64,000 nt of DNA, taken from Aestuariivivens marinum. GTDB lineage: Bacteria > Bacteroidota > Bacteroidia > Flavobacteriales > Flavobacteriaceae. Of the stretch, positions 27,143 to 35,762 are shown piece by piece. The DNA lies in NCBI RefSeq assembly GCF_022662175.1, contig NZ_JAKMCR010000001.1:1-64000 (forward strand). Reading direction: 5' to 3'. Numbering within the stretch: position 1 is the stretch's first letter; each line of letters begins with the position of its first letter. The position numbers and the translations under genes are program-made. The notes under the pieces are model-generated. The model made no database searches. It was not told where the DNA came from and was given only the letters and a program-made list of their open reading frames with translations.

Positions 27143-27401
27143 AATTGATTTAGACACAGCCTTCCAAGAAGCCGTTAACCGGGTTAACAATCATACCGAT
27201 CCGTTTCCTGCTGATACGCTACTAAAACTCTATGCCTATTACAAAAGAGCCACAAACGATTATGGCAAACCCAGTAGCAAAAAACCTATTATCAATGCCT
27301 TTAAGACCAACGCCTTGTTTCAGGTTCAAAATGTAAGTCCTAAGGCCGCCAAAGAGAAGTATATAGAATTGGTTAATAATTACTTTTTATACAGGGAATA
27401 A
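27135..27401 (+). CDS. Acyl-CoA-binding protein (ACBP)
   Basis: 88 aa, start ATG at 27135 overlapping the end of psd by eight bases; the frame reaches back to 27108 but that would add residues without need. It has the four-helix ACBP layout (LDTAFQEAVNRV, LLKLYAYYKRATNDYGKP, KAAKEKYIELV). These small cytosolic proteins hold long-chain acyl-CoA. They are typical of eukaryotes but occur in some bacteria, especially Bacteroidota. Here the place in a phospholipid operon fits acyl supply to membrane synthesis. Confidence 0.85.
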   Translation: MGKIDLDTAFQEAVNRVNNHTDPFPADTLLKLYAYYKRATNDYGKPSSKKPIINAFKTNALFQVQNVSPKAAKEKYIELVNNYFLYRE

Positions 27402-27408
27402 CATCCGT

Positions 27409-28125
27409 TTATACGTTTTCTGCAAATTCAGCCTGAAAAAGCATAGCGAAATGTTTTAACATTTTTTTCTTAACCTCATCCATGGCAACTTCTTTGACCC
27501 CTAGCTCAACATTCAATGACGTCACTGCCTTACCTCTAATTCCACAAGGAATAATATTATCGAAATACCCTAAATCGGCATTGACATTAAACGCAAAGCC
27601 ATGCATGGTTACCCACCTACTGGCACGCACACCCATAGCGCAAATTTTTCGGGCAAAAGGCGTTCCTACCTCTAACCAAACCCCCGTTTCACCTTTACTT
27701 CGTGTGGCTTCAATACCATATTCTGCTAGGGTTAGAATAACCATTTCTTCCAAAAAGCGAAGATACTTATGAATATCGGTAAAGAAATTTTCAAGATCTA
27801 AAATAGGATAACCAACAATTTGTCCAGGACCATGATAAGTAATATCCCCACCACGGTTAATTTTATAAAATGTAGCACCTTTATCGGTAATTTGCTTTTC
27901 GTTTAAAAGCAAGTTAGACAAATCACCACTTTTCCCCAATGTATACACGTGTGGGTGCTCTACAAACAAGAAATAATTATTGGTTTGTAAGTGTGTTTCC
28001 TCCCTCCTGTTTTTAGCCTTAATGTCTACAATACCCTTAAACAATAGCTCTTGGTAATCCCAAGTTTCCTTGTAGTCCCTAAGTCCTAAATCCTGCAGTT
28101 CTATTCGCTTGTTCATAGGCTGCAA
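27409..28125 (-). CDS. lipB: Octanoyltransferase (lipoyl-ACP transferase)
   Basis: 238 aa. It moves octanoyl from acyl carrier protein to lipoate-dependent enzymes. The core motifs RGGDITYHGPGQIVGYPI, the conserved Lys in ARKICAMGVRASRWVTMHG, and FDNIIPCGIRGKAVTSL are all present. Either M1 or M4 could start it. It is on the opposite strand to ACBP, with only seven bases between stops. Confidence 0.97.
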   Translation of the reverse strand: MQPMNKRIELQDLGLRDYKETWDYQELLFKGIVDIKAKNRREETHLQTNNYFLFVEHPHVYTLGKSGDLSNLLLNEKQITDKGATFYKINRGGDITYHGPGQIVGYPILDLENFFTDIHKYLRFLEEMVILTLAEYGIEATRSKGETGVWLEVGTPFARKICAMGVRASRWVTMHGFAFNVNADLGYFDNIIPCGIRGKAVTSLNVELGVKEVAMDEVKKKMLKHFAMLFQAEFAENV

Positions 28126-28209
28126 AAGTACGGGAATTTTTCATTTTAAAATTCATATAAGACAAACGAAAAATATTGCTTTACAAATGGCTACTGGCTA
28201 AACCATACT

Positions 28210-28368
28210 TTAACGGTTAGGGTTATTAAGAATAACCAGTGCCGCTATTACCCCAGGAACCCATCCGCATAACCATAACAAGAACACTATAAAAATAGAA
28301 CCACAGCCCTTATCTAAAACAGCTAAAGGTGGACAAATTATAGACAATAAAACTCTCCAAAAACTCAT
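28210..28368 (-). CDS. Pmp3/YqaE-family membrane peptide
   Basis: 52 aa, read from the reverse strand: opens MSFWRVLLSIICPPLAVLDK and ends LNNPNR. It has two hydrophobic helices and the conserved ICPPLAV and PGVIAALVI segments of the Pmp3/YqaE/UPF0057 family, which affects membrane potential and salt or cold tolerance in yeast and plants. Role in bacteria is unclear. Too short for usual ORF cut-offs. It lies between lipB and a plus-strand regulator. Confidence 0.9.
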   Translation of the reverse strand: MSFWRVLLSIICPPLAVLDKGCGSIFIVFLLWLCGWVPGVIAALVILNNPNR

Positions 28369-28500
28369 GTATTCCGATTTTTAATTGATGACACCTATTG
28401 GACGTAATAGTTTAAGGTTTGTTACACTCAATCATTACACTAGGTCGTTAAATTTTTAGTCATTGGTGTTTCATTCAAAGAAAATAGGTAGTTTCGTAAT

Positions 28501-29559
28501 ATGAACATACGCTACTGTTTTATTTTACTATTCCTAATATCGGTTTTTGCTCAAGCACAATATAAATTTTCGGGTGAAATAGATAAAACGAAGTGGCACG
28601 ACAATGTGTACCTCTCCATCATAGATGATTATAGGCACTTGTCTGGTATTTATGAAGAGCAGATTATTGACATGGTGAAGGCAGACTCTACCGGTCATTT
28701 CGAGTTTACCGGAAGTGTGTTAGAGGATGATTATAGGATTTATAGAATACACGTTGACAATTGTGAAAAGGATAATCTAGAACTGCCACATTTTAATGGC
28801 CATTGCGACGAAAGTAACGAAATACTATTTATAGCAAAAAACACAGACACCTTACAGTTCCCTTTTTCTTTTGACTATCAAATGTTTTGCGATGTGAAAT
28901 CAAAAAATGATAAGGCCCTGTCACTCATTAAAATAGACTCCCTTAAAGATGAAATGAAATATGCTTACAGCACATTTAGAAGTGAAGCCAACAGAGCATT
29001 GAACAACAAAAAATGGTTTAAAAAATTACAGGATTTTGGCCAAAGCTTAAACGAACCCTTGGCGGAGCTATACATTTACACCTATTTATCAGACAGAAGA
29101 AATAGTATGCACCAATATTATTTGGAAGATTTAAAGACCAATCCCTATTACGAAGATTTGCTTAAAAGATTAACGGTTGCCTATCCTGATGCAACTTATA
29201 CCCAACAATACAGAAACGAACTTAATTCTGATGAATTTATACTTAACAGAGAGTCTGAAAATAATGCTGTTAATTGGACCTATATTTTATTCTTTTTGTT
29301 CATTGCATCTATATCGGTTAACATTATATTATTCCTGTCCTTCAAAAAATTCAAGAAACGGATGTCTTCCAATGGTAAAGAACAATTAACGCGGCAAGAA
29401 CAGAATATTCTCAATTTATTACTTGAAGATAAATCCAATAAAGAAATAGCCGACATCCTTTTTGTTAGCCTTAGCACCGTAAAAACCCATATAAACAACA
29501 TTTACAGGAAGTTAAATATTCAAAATAGAAATGAAGCTAAGTCATTGTTTAATAACTAG
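28501..29559 (+). CDS. Membrane-bound LuxR-type regulator with periplasmic N-terminus
   Basis: 352 aa. A signal peptide (MNIRYCFILLFLISVFAQAQ) leads into about 230 residues of periplasmic domain, which opens like DUF4369 (YKFSGEIDKTKWHDNVYLSI). A transmembrane helix at about 262-283 precedes a C-terminal helix-turn-helix of the LuxR/GerE class (LTRQEQNILNLLLEDKSNKE and SLSTVKTHINNIYRKL). This is a one-component design: sensing outside, DNA binding inside, no phosphorelay. Neighbours give no clear target, though DUF1573 follows 111 bases downstream. Confidence 0.82.
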   Translation: MNIRYCFILLFLISVFAQAQYKFSGEIDKTKWHDNVYLSIIDDYRHLSGIYEEQIIDMVKADSTGHFEFTGSVLEDDYRIYRIHVDNCEKDNLELPHFNGHCDESNEILFIAKNTDTLQFPFSFDYQMFCDVKSKNDKALSLIKIDSLKDEMKYAYSTFRSEANRALNNKKWFKKLQDFGQSLNEPLAELYIYTYLSDRRNSMHQYYLEDLKTNPYYEDLLKRLTVAYPDATYTQQYRNELNSDEFILNRESENNAVNWTYILFFLFIASISVNIILFLSFKKFKKRMSSNGKEQLTRQEQNILNLLLEDKSNKEIADILFVSLSTVKTHINNIYRKLNIQNRNEAKSLFNN

Positions 29560-29670
29560 TTAATAAGTATATAATTAGGTACTAGTACCTTTTTCAATCC
29601 TGCTTTTTTAGTTTTTAATAAAAGATATGTGCAAGTTTGTTACATCAAGAATTTTAAAATTTAAATAATC

Positions 29671-30108
29671 ATGGCTTACTCATTAAATCAAAAATCAACA
29701 AATCTATTACTTGTTTTATTCTTATTGGTTTCAGCATTTAGCTTTGCCCAAGAAGGAAGCAAATCTGAAAAAGTTGGCGTTTTCACTTTTGAAAACGAAG
29801 AAATAGACTATGGCACCATTGCCTATAATTCTGATGGCTTGCGTGTATTTAAATTTACCAATACAGGAGACGCGCCAATAGTAATCTCTAAAGCAAAAGG
29901 ATCATGTGGTTGTACCGTACCTACCTATAGCAAAAATGTCATTCTACCAGGTGAAAAAGGTGAAATTCAGGTAAAATATGCTACAAATAGAATTGGTAAA
30001 TTCACTAAAACGGTAATGTTAACCACAAATGCTTCCCAGCCTAACAAAGTATTAAGGATTAAGGGAGAAGTACTGAAACCTGAAACAAAAGAAGCTCCCA
30101 AAAGCTAA
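29671..30108 (+). CDS. DUF1573 secreted protein
   Basis: 145 aa with an N-terminal signal ending AFSFAQ. It has the DUF1573 core: DYGTIAYNSDGLRVFKFTNT, the GSCGCTVPTYSK cysteine pair, and GEIQVKYATNRIGKF. The fold is an Ig-like (ASPM-SPD2-Hydin) beta-sandwich, usually of the periplasm or surface. Function unknown. It is abundant in Bacteroidota. Confidence 0.88.
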   Translation: MAYSLNQKSTNLLLVLFLLVSAFSFAQEGSKSEKVGVFTFENEEIDYGTIAYNSDGLRVFKFTNTGDAPIVISKAKGSCGCTVPTYSKNVILPGEKGEIQVKYATNRIGKFTKTVMLTTNASQPNKVLRIKGEVLKPETKEAPKS

Positions 30109-30165
30109 TTGTTAACTAGCATAGCTTGTATATAAGTTTTTTTATGTACAAGCTTATTAAAAATG

Positions 30166-30199
30166 TTGTGTGCTATTGTGTGTAAAAAATGTAATTTTG
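30166..30199 (+). promoter_or_regulatory. Promoter of lysS
   Basis: TTG at 30166-30168 and TAATTTTG at 30192-30199 with a 23-base spacer match the Bacteroidota TTG/TAnnTTTG promoter. Transcription would begin near 30204. Confidence 0.5.
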
Positions 30200-30201
30200 C
30201 A

Positions 30202-30225
30202 CCTGGCCATAAAGGGCCGGTTTTT
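30202..30225 (+). promoter_or_regulatory. Hairpin with T tract at the 5' end of the lysS leader
   Basis: CCTGGCC and GGGCCGG pair around ATAAA with one mismatch, followed by TTTTT. It lies right after the -7 box, so it would form the first bases of the transcript. It looks like a small terminator or a 5'-stabilising hairpin. Confidence 0.4.
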
Positions 30226-30239
30226 AAAATCACAATAGC

Positions 30240-31931
30240 ATGCAATTATCAGAGCAAGAACTTGTAAGACGAGAGAAATTAGCAAAATTACGCGAATTGG
30301 GCATTAACCCTTATCCCGCCAATTTATATCCAGTTAAGAATACTTCAAAATCGATAAAAACCAATTTTAAACAGGGTGACCAAGTAGTTATCGCTGGTCG
30401 CTTAATGTCTAGGCGCATACAGGGCAATGCTAGTTTTGCAGAGTTACAAGATGCCGAAGGCCGTATCCAACTGTATTTTAACAGGGACGAAATATGTTCT
30501 GGTGACGATAAGACAAAATACAATACTGTTTATAAAAAATTACTGGACATAGGTGATTTTATTGGTATTGAAGGCGAACTATTCACTACTAAAGTTGGTG
30601 AAAAAACGGTTATGGTAAAAAACTTTACCTTGTTAAGTAAGGCCTTAAAGCCATTACCTTTACCCAAACTGGATGCCGAAGGTAATATTCACGATAAATT
30701 TGACGATCCCGAGTTACGTTACCGTCAGCGTTATGCCGATTTGGTAGTTAACCCACATGTTAAGGATGTTTTCGTAAAACGTACCAAATTGTTCAATGCC
30801 ATGCGTCAGTTTTTTAATGATGCTGGTTATTTTGAAGTAGAAACCCCGGTATTACAGCCCATTGCCGGTGGCGCTGCGGCGCGTCCGTTTGTAACCCACC
30901 ATAATGCTTTAGATGTGCCACTTTATATGCGAATTGCAAACGAGCTATACTTAAAGCGCTTAATCGTTGGTGGTTTTGATGGTGTTTACGAATTCTCTAA
31001 AAACTTCCGTAACGAGGGTATGGACCGCACCCACAATCCAGAGTTTACAGCTATGGAAATTTACGTGGCCTACAAGGATTATAATTGGATGATGGATTTC
31101 TGTGAACGCTTGCTGGAACATTGTGCCAAAGCGGTTAACGGTACCACCAAAGCGACGTTTGGTAAGCATGATATCGATTTTAAAGCCCCTTATGCCAGGG
31201 TAACCATGGCCGACTCGATTAAAGAATTTACTGGGTTCGATATTATCGGTAAAAGTGAATCCGAAATACGGGAAGCTGCAAAAGCTATGGGTGTTGAAGT
31301 AGATGAAACTATGGGTAAGGGGAAGCTGATAGACGAAATTTTTGGTGAAAAATGTGAGGGTAACTACATTCAGCCCACCTTTATTACCGACTACCCGAAA
31401 GAAATGAGCCCATTGTGTAAGGAGCACCGAGACAATCCTGAACTGACCGAGCGTTTTGAGCTCATGGTATGTGGTAAGGAAATAGCCAATGCTTACTCTG
31501 AGCTTAACGACCCTATAGACCAACGTGAACGCTTCGAGCACCAATTGGAATTGGCCAAAAAAGGCGATGAGGAAGCTACAGCGACTATCGATTACGATTT
31601 TTTACGTGCCCTCGAATACGGTATGCCCCCTACTTCGGGGATGGGTATTGGTATGGACCGATTGATTATGTTCTTGACCAACAACCAATCCATACAGGAG
31701 GTGCTGTTCTTTCCGCAAATGCGGCCAGAAAAGAAAGCTGTGGCTTTAAGTGATGATGCCAAAACCATTTTTGAAACCTTGAGAAAAACTGAAAGATTAC
31801 CTCTGTCAGATTTAAAACTACAATCGGGCTTATCAAATAAAAAATGGGATAAATGTATTAAAGAACTTACTAAAAATAGTCTTGTCAAAGTTGAAAAAAC
31901 TGATGAAGGCTTGTTTGTTGAAGTTGTTTAA
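30240..31931 (+). CDS. lysS: Lysine--tRNA ligase, class II
   Basis: 563 aa; about 60 residues longer than E. coli LysS because of a C-terminal winged-helix-like extension that other Bacteroidota have. It charges tRNA-Lys. The N-terminal OB-fold anticodon domain (QVVIAGRLMSRR), class II motif 2 (FRNEGMDRTHNPEFTAMEIY) and motif 3 (GMGIGMDRLIMFLTN) are all present. The last 60 residues (LPLSDLKLQSGLSNKKWDKC) form the extension. A terminator follows at 31953-31985. Confidence 0.97.
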   Translation: MQLSEQELVRREKLAKLRELGINPYPANLYPVKNTSKSIKTNFKQGDQVVIAGRLMSRRIQGNASFAELQDAEGRIQLYFNRDEICSGDDKTKYNTVYKKLLDIGDFIGIEGELFTTKVGEKTVMVKNFTLLSKALKPLPLPKLDAEGNIHDKFDDPELRYRQRYADLVVNPHVKDVFVKRTKLFNAMRQFFNDAGYFEVETPVLQPIAGGAAARPFVTHHNALDVPLYMRIANELYLKRLIVGGFDGVYEFSKNFRNEGMDRTHNPEFTAMEIYVAYKDYNWMMDFCERLLEHCAKAVNGTTKATFGKHDIDFKAPYARVTMADSIKEFTGFDIIGKSESEIREAAKAMGVEVDETMGKGKLIDEIFGEKCEGNYIQPTFITDYPKEMSPLCKEHRDNPELTERFELMVCGKEIANAYSELNDPIDQRERFEHQLELAKKGDEEATATIDYDFLRALEYGMPPTSGMGIGMDRLIMFLTNNQSIQEVLFFPQMRPEKKAVALSDDAKTIFETLRKTERLPLSDLKLQSGLSNKKWDKCIKELTKNSLVKVEKTDEGLFVEVV

Positions 31932-31952
31932 AAGCTCCTTTATAGAAATCTT

Positions 31953-31985
31953 AAAAAGGGAATCAAATGAGATTCCCTTTTTTTA
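31953..31985 (+). terminator. Intrinsic terminator of lysS
   Basis: AAAAAGGGAATC and GATTCCCTTTTT form a 12-pair stem with a six-base loop and a T run. Confidence 0.8.
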
Positions 31986-32181
31986 TTATCATTTATTCTA
32001 TTAAAAATATTAGACGATATAGTTTTCCTTTAACTATGATATAAACTAAAGCTTTTTAAGAAACAGTTAATCATCAATATATCAAGTTGTATCGAATAGT
32101 ATTGGAATTCTTCTCTTAATCTCTTAATTTTAAGACAGTTTACCTTATTTCAATTATTAGGCTTAATACCGTTGACAAAGA

Positions 32182-34047
32182 ATGATTCAGGATGATAAAT
32201 TAATATCCAAACTAAAATCGATCGTTCTAGATAATCTTCAAAATGAACAATTTGGCGTTGAAGATTTATCAAAATCAGCAGGTCTAAGTCGGTCGCATCT
32301 ACACCGAAAATTAAAGACACTAAAATCACAATCCATAAGTCAATATATTAGAGAGATTAGGCTTAATGAGGCTCATAAACTGCTCCAAGAGGAATCTTTT
32401 ACCATCTCTGAGGTTGCCTACAAAGTTGGTTTTGGAAGCCCCTCCTATTTTCATAAATGTTTTCACGAGCATTATGGGTATCCTGCAAGTGAAACTAAAA
32501 AACATAAAAACGAGGAAGCCTTTAAACAAGAAATAAAGAAGAAAAACCGTTTTAGTTATAAAAGTGAAAGCAGGAGGGTTTTTAAAACTTTTGGTTTATT
32601 ATTTGTTCTAATTTTTGTAGGCTATATATTGTTTAACTACTATTCCAGTACTGAAGTTTTAGCTTCAACTGAAAAATCTATTGCGGTCTTACCTTTCAAG
32701 AATATTAGTGGTGATGAGGACAATCAATTTTTTGCTGATGGACTGGTAGAAGGTCTTTTAAACAGGTTAGCTACCTTAGAAGAATTAAAAGTTATTTCTC
32801 GTACATCATCCGAGATTTATAAACACAACACAACAAAAACAATTCCCAAAATTGCCTCAGAATTAGGTGTTTCCTATATTCTGGAAGGCAGTATCCAAAA
32901 GCATGAGAATAAAGCCAGAATTACAGTTCAGCTTATTGATGCCACTAGTGATGACCATGTCTGGATTAAAAGTTTTGACAGAGAATTATCTGATATTTTT
33001 AAAATTCAAAGTGAAATTGCCCTACAAATAGCTTCAGACCTTAATACAACTCTTTCAGAACAACAAACTTTAAAGATTAAAAGAAATCTAACTGAAAACA
33101 TTGAAGCCTATAAATTATACCAACTGGGTAGATTTTATTGGGGAAAACGATTGGGCAAAGACTATTTAACAGCCATTGATTATTTTAATAAAGCCGTAAA
33201 AGAAGACCCTAATTATGCGCTTGCTTATGCTGGCTTAGGCGACACCTATTTCCTAAAAATATGGAAATCATCAAGTCGTGAAGAGATTAAAGAAAATAGA
33301 GAAAAAGCCGAATATTTTGCACTAAAAGCCTTGGAAATAGACCCCAATTTAGTAGAGGCCCATACAGTACTAGCTACACTATACTTTTATATTGATTGGA
33401 ATTATGAAAAAGCAAATATAGCATTTAAAAAGGCTTTTGACATTGGAACAAAATATTCTACACTACACCATCGCTTCTCTGAATATCTTAGTTATTTAGG
33501 GAAACATGAAGAAGCAAGATCCCACATAAACAAAGCTATTGAGCTTGACCCTTTGTCATTCATAGTTAGAGAAGTAAGCGCAAAGCTTTATTTAAATAAT
33601 GGAAGTTTTCATAAGGCTATAGCTGAGTCAAAAATTGCAGAAGATTTAAATAAGGAAAGTATAAGACCTTCACTATATCAGTTTTGGTCACATTATATGC
33701 TCAAAAATGATTCATTAGCTATAGAAAATATAAAGAAGTTGAGAACAATTATAAAAAGTGATATAACAAATCAAGCTTTAGACAGCATATATGAAGTATC
33801 TGGCACAGATGGTTTAATGAGATGGTGTATCTCCAAGATTTCAGAACCTAATTTTAAAGCTAAAAGCTTATTTCTTTTAGGAGACATTAATGAAGGCATA
33901 AATATACTGGAGGATGCTTTCAACAAAGGAAGACCCCTTGGAGATATTCCCTATATGTACCCCTCTCATATTTTACATTCCAATCAACGGTTTATGGCAT
34001 TAATGAAAAAAATGAACTTACCTTACAGCACTGTTTCTAACAAATAA
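32182..34047 (+). CDS. Membrane-spanning AraC-type regulator with TolB-like and TPR domains
   Basis: 621 aa in three parts. Residues 1-110 are an AraC DNA-binding domain (FGVEDLSKSAGLSRSHLHRK, and FTISEVAYKVGFGSPSYFHK). A transmembrane helix at about 135-155 follows. Residues about 170-300 resemble the TolB/FlgO-like N-terminal fold (SIAVLPFKNISGDEDNQFFA and DGLVEGLLNRL), and from about 310 there are TPR repeats (YKLYQLGRFYWGKR, and NPNYALAYAGLGDTYF-like blocks). It looks like a one-component system with the sensing part outside the membrane. A secreted-protein gene lies 181 bases downstream on the same strand and is a candidate target. Confidence 0.9.
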   Translation: MIQDDKLISKLKSIVLDNLQNEQFGVEDLSKSAGLSRSHLHRKLKTLKSQSISQYIREIRLNEAHKLLQEESFTISEVAYKVGFGSPSYFHKCFHEHYGYPASETKKHKNEEAFKQEIKKKNRFSYKSESRRVFKTFGLLFVLIFVGYILFNYYSSTEVLASTEKSIAVLPFKNISGDEDNQFFADGLVEGLLNRLATLEELKVISRTSSEIYKHNTTKTIPKIASELGVSYILEGSIQKHENKARITVQLIDATSDDHVWIKSFDRELSDIFKIQSEIALQIASDLNTTLSEQQTLKIKRNLTENIEAYKLYQLGRFYWGKRLGKDYLTAIDYFNKAVKEDPNYALAYAGLGDTYFLKIWKSSSREEIKENREKAEYFALKALEIDPNLVEAHTVLATLYFYIDWNYEKANIAFKKAFDIGTKYSTLHHRFSEYLSYLGKHEEARSHINKAIELDPLSFIVREVSAKLYLNNGSFHKAIAESKIAEDLNKESIRPSLYQFWSHYMLKNDSLAIENIKKLRTIIKSDITNQALDSIYEVSGTDGLMRWCISKISEPNFKAKSLFLLGDINEGINILEDAFNKGRPLGDIPYMYPSHILHSNQRFMALMKKMNLPYSTVSNK

Positions 34048-34228
34048 TCCTCAATTGAAACTGCCCTAACCCTAAACAACCTTCCTATTAACAACATGGC
34101 TTAACAAAACAACATAATTTTGAAAAAAAATTAATGTTTTTGCAACATAGTTACTTAATGTCATGTACATTATTTAACCATCTTTATAGGTATAAAGTGT
34201 ATTGTATAACAAGTAAAACTATGTAATT

Positions 34229-34855
34229 ATGAAAACTATAAAACTATTTTGTTTAACTCTATTAAGTTTTTTTCTTTTCACAGCCTGTAACATTGAAGAT
34301 TTCCATTCAGAACAAAACTCACTTGAAAAAGACAACCTAACCTCAAAATCCAGCATTCAAAAAAGTTTACCTTTTAAAGCTACCTTCACCGTGTGGCGTG
34401 CAGAGGCTCCAGGTTCCCAAGCATGTGACCCTGGTTCTTCTAGTGAAACCATGATAATGAAGGGAAATGGAGAAGCGACACATCTTGGCCAGTTACAGGA
34501 AATCTTTATGAGATTTTGTTCTGCTCCTACTCCAGAAGTTATTTTTCCAGTGAACTATTGGTTTATAGAAACGGGTAAATTTGTAGCAGCTAACGGAGAC
34601 GAATTACATTGTATAATTGAGTCAGGCCAGATATGGCTATATACAGGAGATAACCCTGATTATCAAGTACATTTTAATGACGAAATAACATTTATTGGAG
34701 GTACCGGTCGTTTTAAAGGCGCATCCGGATGGGCTAAAACCAATGCCTATGTTCATTCAGGAACTACAGGTAATGAAGGGGAAGATCCATTTTATACTGA
34801 TTTCTTTATAGAGGAAGGAGAATTAATTATTGTACCTGGTAGCGCATCGGAATAG
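34229..34855 (+). CDS. Lipoprotein next to the AraC/TPR regulator
   Basis: 208 aa. The lipoprotein signal ends FFLFTAC. After a Ser/Lys linker the domain has repeated strands with GGTGRFKGASGWAKTNAYV, a phrase typical of small secreted beta-barrel proteins in the allene-oxide-cyclase-barrel-like group. A paired Cys (SQACDP and RFCSAP) could make a disulfide. Substrate unknown. The regulator just upstream may control it; a strong terminator follows. Confidence 0.72.
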   Translation: MKTIKLFCLTLLSFFLFTACNIEDFHSEQNSLEKDNLTSKSSIQKSLPFKATFTVWRAEAPGSQACDPGSSSETMIMKGNGEATHLGQLQEIFMRFCSAPTPEVIFPVNYWFIETGKFVAANGDELHCIIESGQIWLYTGDNPDYQVHFNDEITFIGGTGRFKGASGWAKTNAYVHSGTTGNEGEDPFYTDFFIEEGELIIVPGSASE

Positions 34856-34881
34856 TAATTTAAGAAAGAAAAATCCAATTC

Positions 34882-34922
34882 AAAAAAAAGGAAGGAATCT
34901 TAAGATTCCTTCCTTTTTTTTT
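34882..34922. terminator. Bidirectional terminator
   Basis: AAAGGAAGGAATCTT pairs fully with AAGATTCCTTCCTTT, flanked by A and T runs. It separates the plus-strand lipoprotein and the minus-strand SnoaL-like gene, which end towards each other. Confidence 0.85.
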
Positions 34923-34931
34923 ATTCATTAT

Positions 34932-35483
34932 TTATTCTTCCTGAGAAGTTATTTTATATCCTGTTTGTAAAAATATTTCCAAAGCATTCCAGGAAGAATC
35001 ATCTTTAACAACTTTACCATCTTCAATCGTGAGCACTGTAATACCCGATATAGCTTTAAATGGTTTTTCGTTTCCTTTCACACCAATTAATTCACCTGAA
35101 AATGTTCCATCAGCAGACCAATTTACAACAACTATATTGCCGCTTATATAATAATCATCCAAATTTAATATCATATTTGGATAAGCTCCATTTATAGCAT
35201 TGAATTCACTAACAAGCTCAGCTCCACTCGTACTTTTGCCTCCTGGACTTATTCTAGTAAAATTATCGGCATAAACATTATTTATGAGCTCTGGCGCTCT
35301 TTTTTCCCACATAAGATCAATCTTCTCCCATAGAGCCTTAAAATCGGTGTCGGAAATTTCATTTACAACTTCAACAGTTTTAACTTGTTCTATTTCTTCT
35401 TTAGGCGTTTCCTTACAAGCACTATTTATAAAAACTAAACCTGTTAGCAATAACATTATATTAAAATTAAATAGAGTTTTCAT
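34932..35483 (-). CDS. SnoaL/DUF4440-like lipoprotein
   Basis: 183 aa. Lipoprotein signal ending VFINSAC. The mature domain resembles the NTF2-like SnoaL/DUF4440 fold, with LWEKIDLMWEKRAPELINNV and VVVNWSADGTFSGELIGV, and GITVLTIEDGKVVKDDSSW near the end. Such proteins bind or isomerise small molecules; catalytic residues cannot be judged. It stands alone between two plus-strand units. Confidence 0.78.
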   Translation of the reverse strand: MKTLFNFNIMLLLTGLVFINSACKETPKEEIEQVKTVEVVNEISDTDFKALWEKIDLMWEKRAPELINNVYADNFTRISPGGKSTSGAELVSEFNAINGAYPNMILNLDDYYISGNIVVVNWSADGTFSGELIGVKGNEKPFKAISGITVLTIEDGKVVKDDSSWNALEIFLQTGYKITSQEE

Positions 35484-35550
35484 TTAAAATTGGTTTTTGG
35501 TTAATATTTCATCAAGATAAGAAAATTCAATTTAAAAAACTTACTATCAA

Positions 35551-35661
35551 TTATTTAAATGTTTTCCTATACTTTAAAATAGCTTCAGCAAATAAAAGTG
35601 GTACTGCCCAAAAAACCCAACTTAACAAGCCTAATCTATCCAATTCTCCAAGAATATTGTA
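35551..35661 (-). pseudogene. Possible remnant of a small membrane protein
   Basis: On the minus strand, 36 codons read YNILGELDRLGLLSWVFW and then AVPLLFAEAILKYRKTFK before a stop. The sequence is coherent, with a hydrophobic helix and a basic end, but there is no in-frame start; a nearby ATG at 35683 is in a different frame. It may be a small gene broken by a frameshift. A chance frame is also possible. Confidence 0.3.
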
Positions 35662-35762
35662 CTACTTTTAAATTTCATAGATTCTAAAGTATTTGCCATG
35701 AAGTTTTTTGGTTTTAACCTTTAGCTTGATAATAAAATCCTATTTTTATAGAAACTAAACTC

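Noticed and set aside
30960-31544. 194-aa minus-strand frame inside lysS
   Set aside because: Lies wholly in the conserved catalytic core of lysS; no start context or domain.
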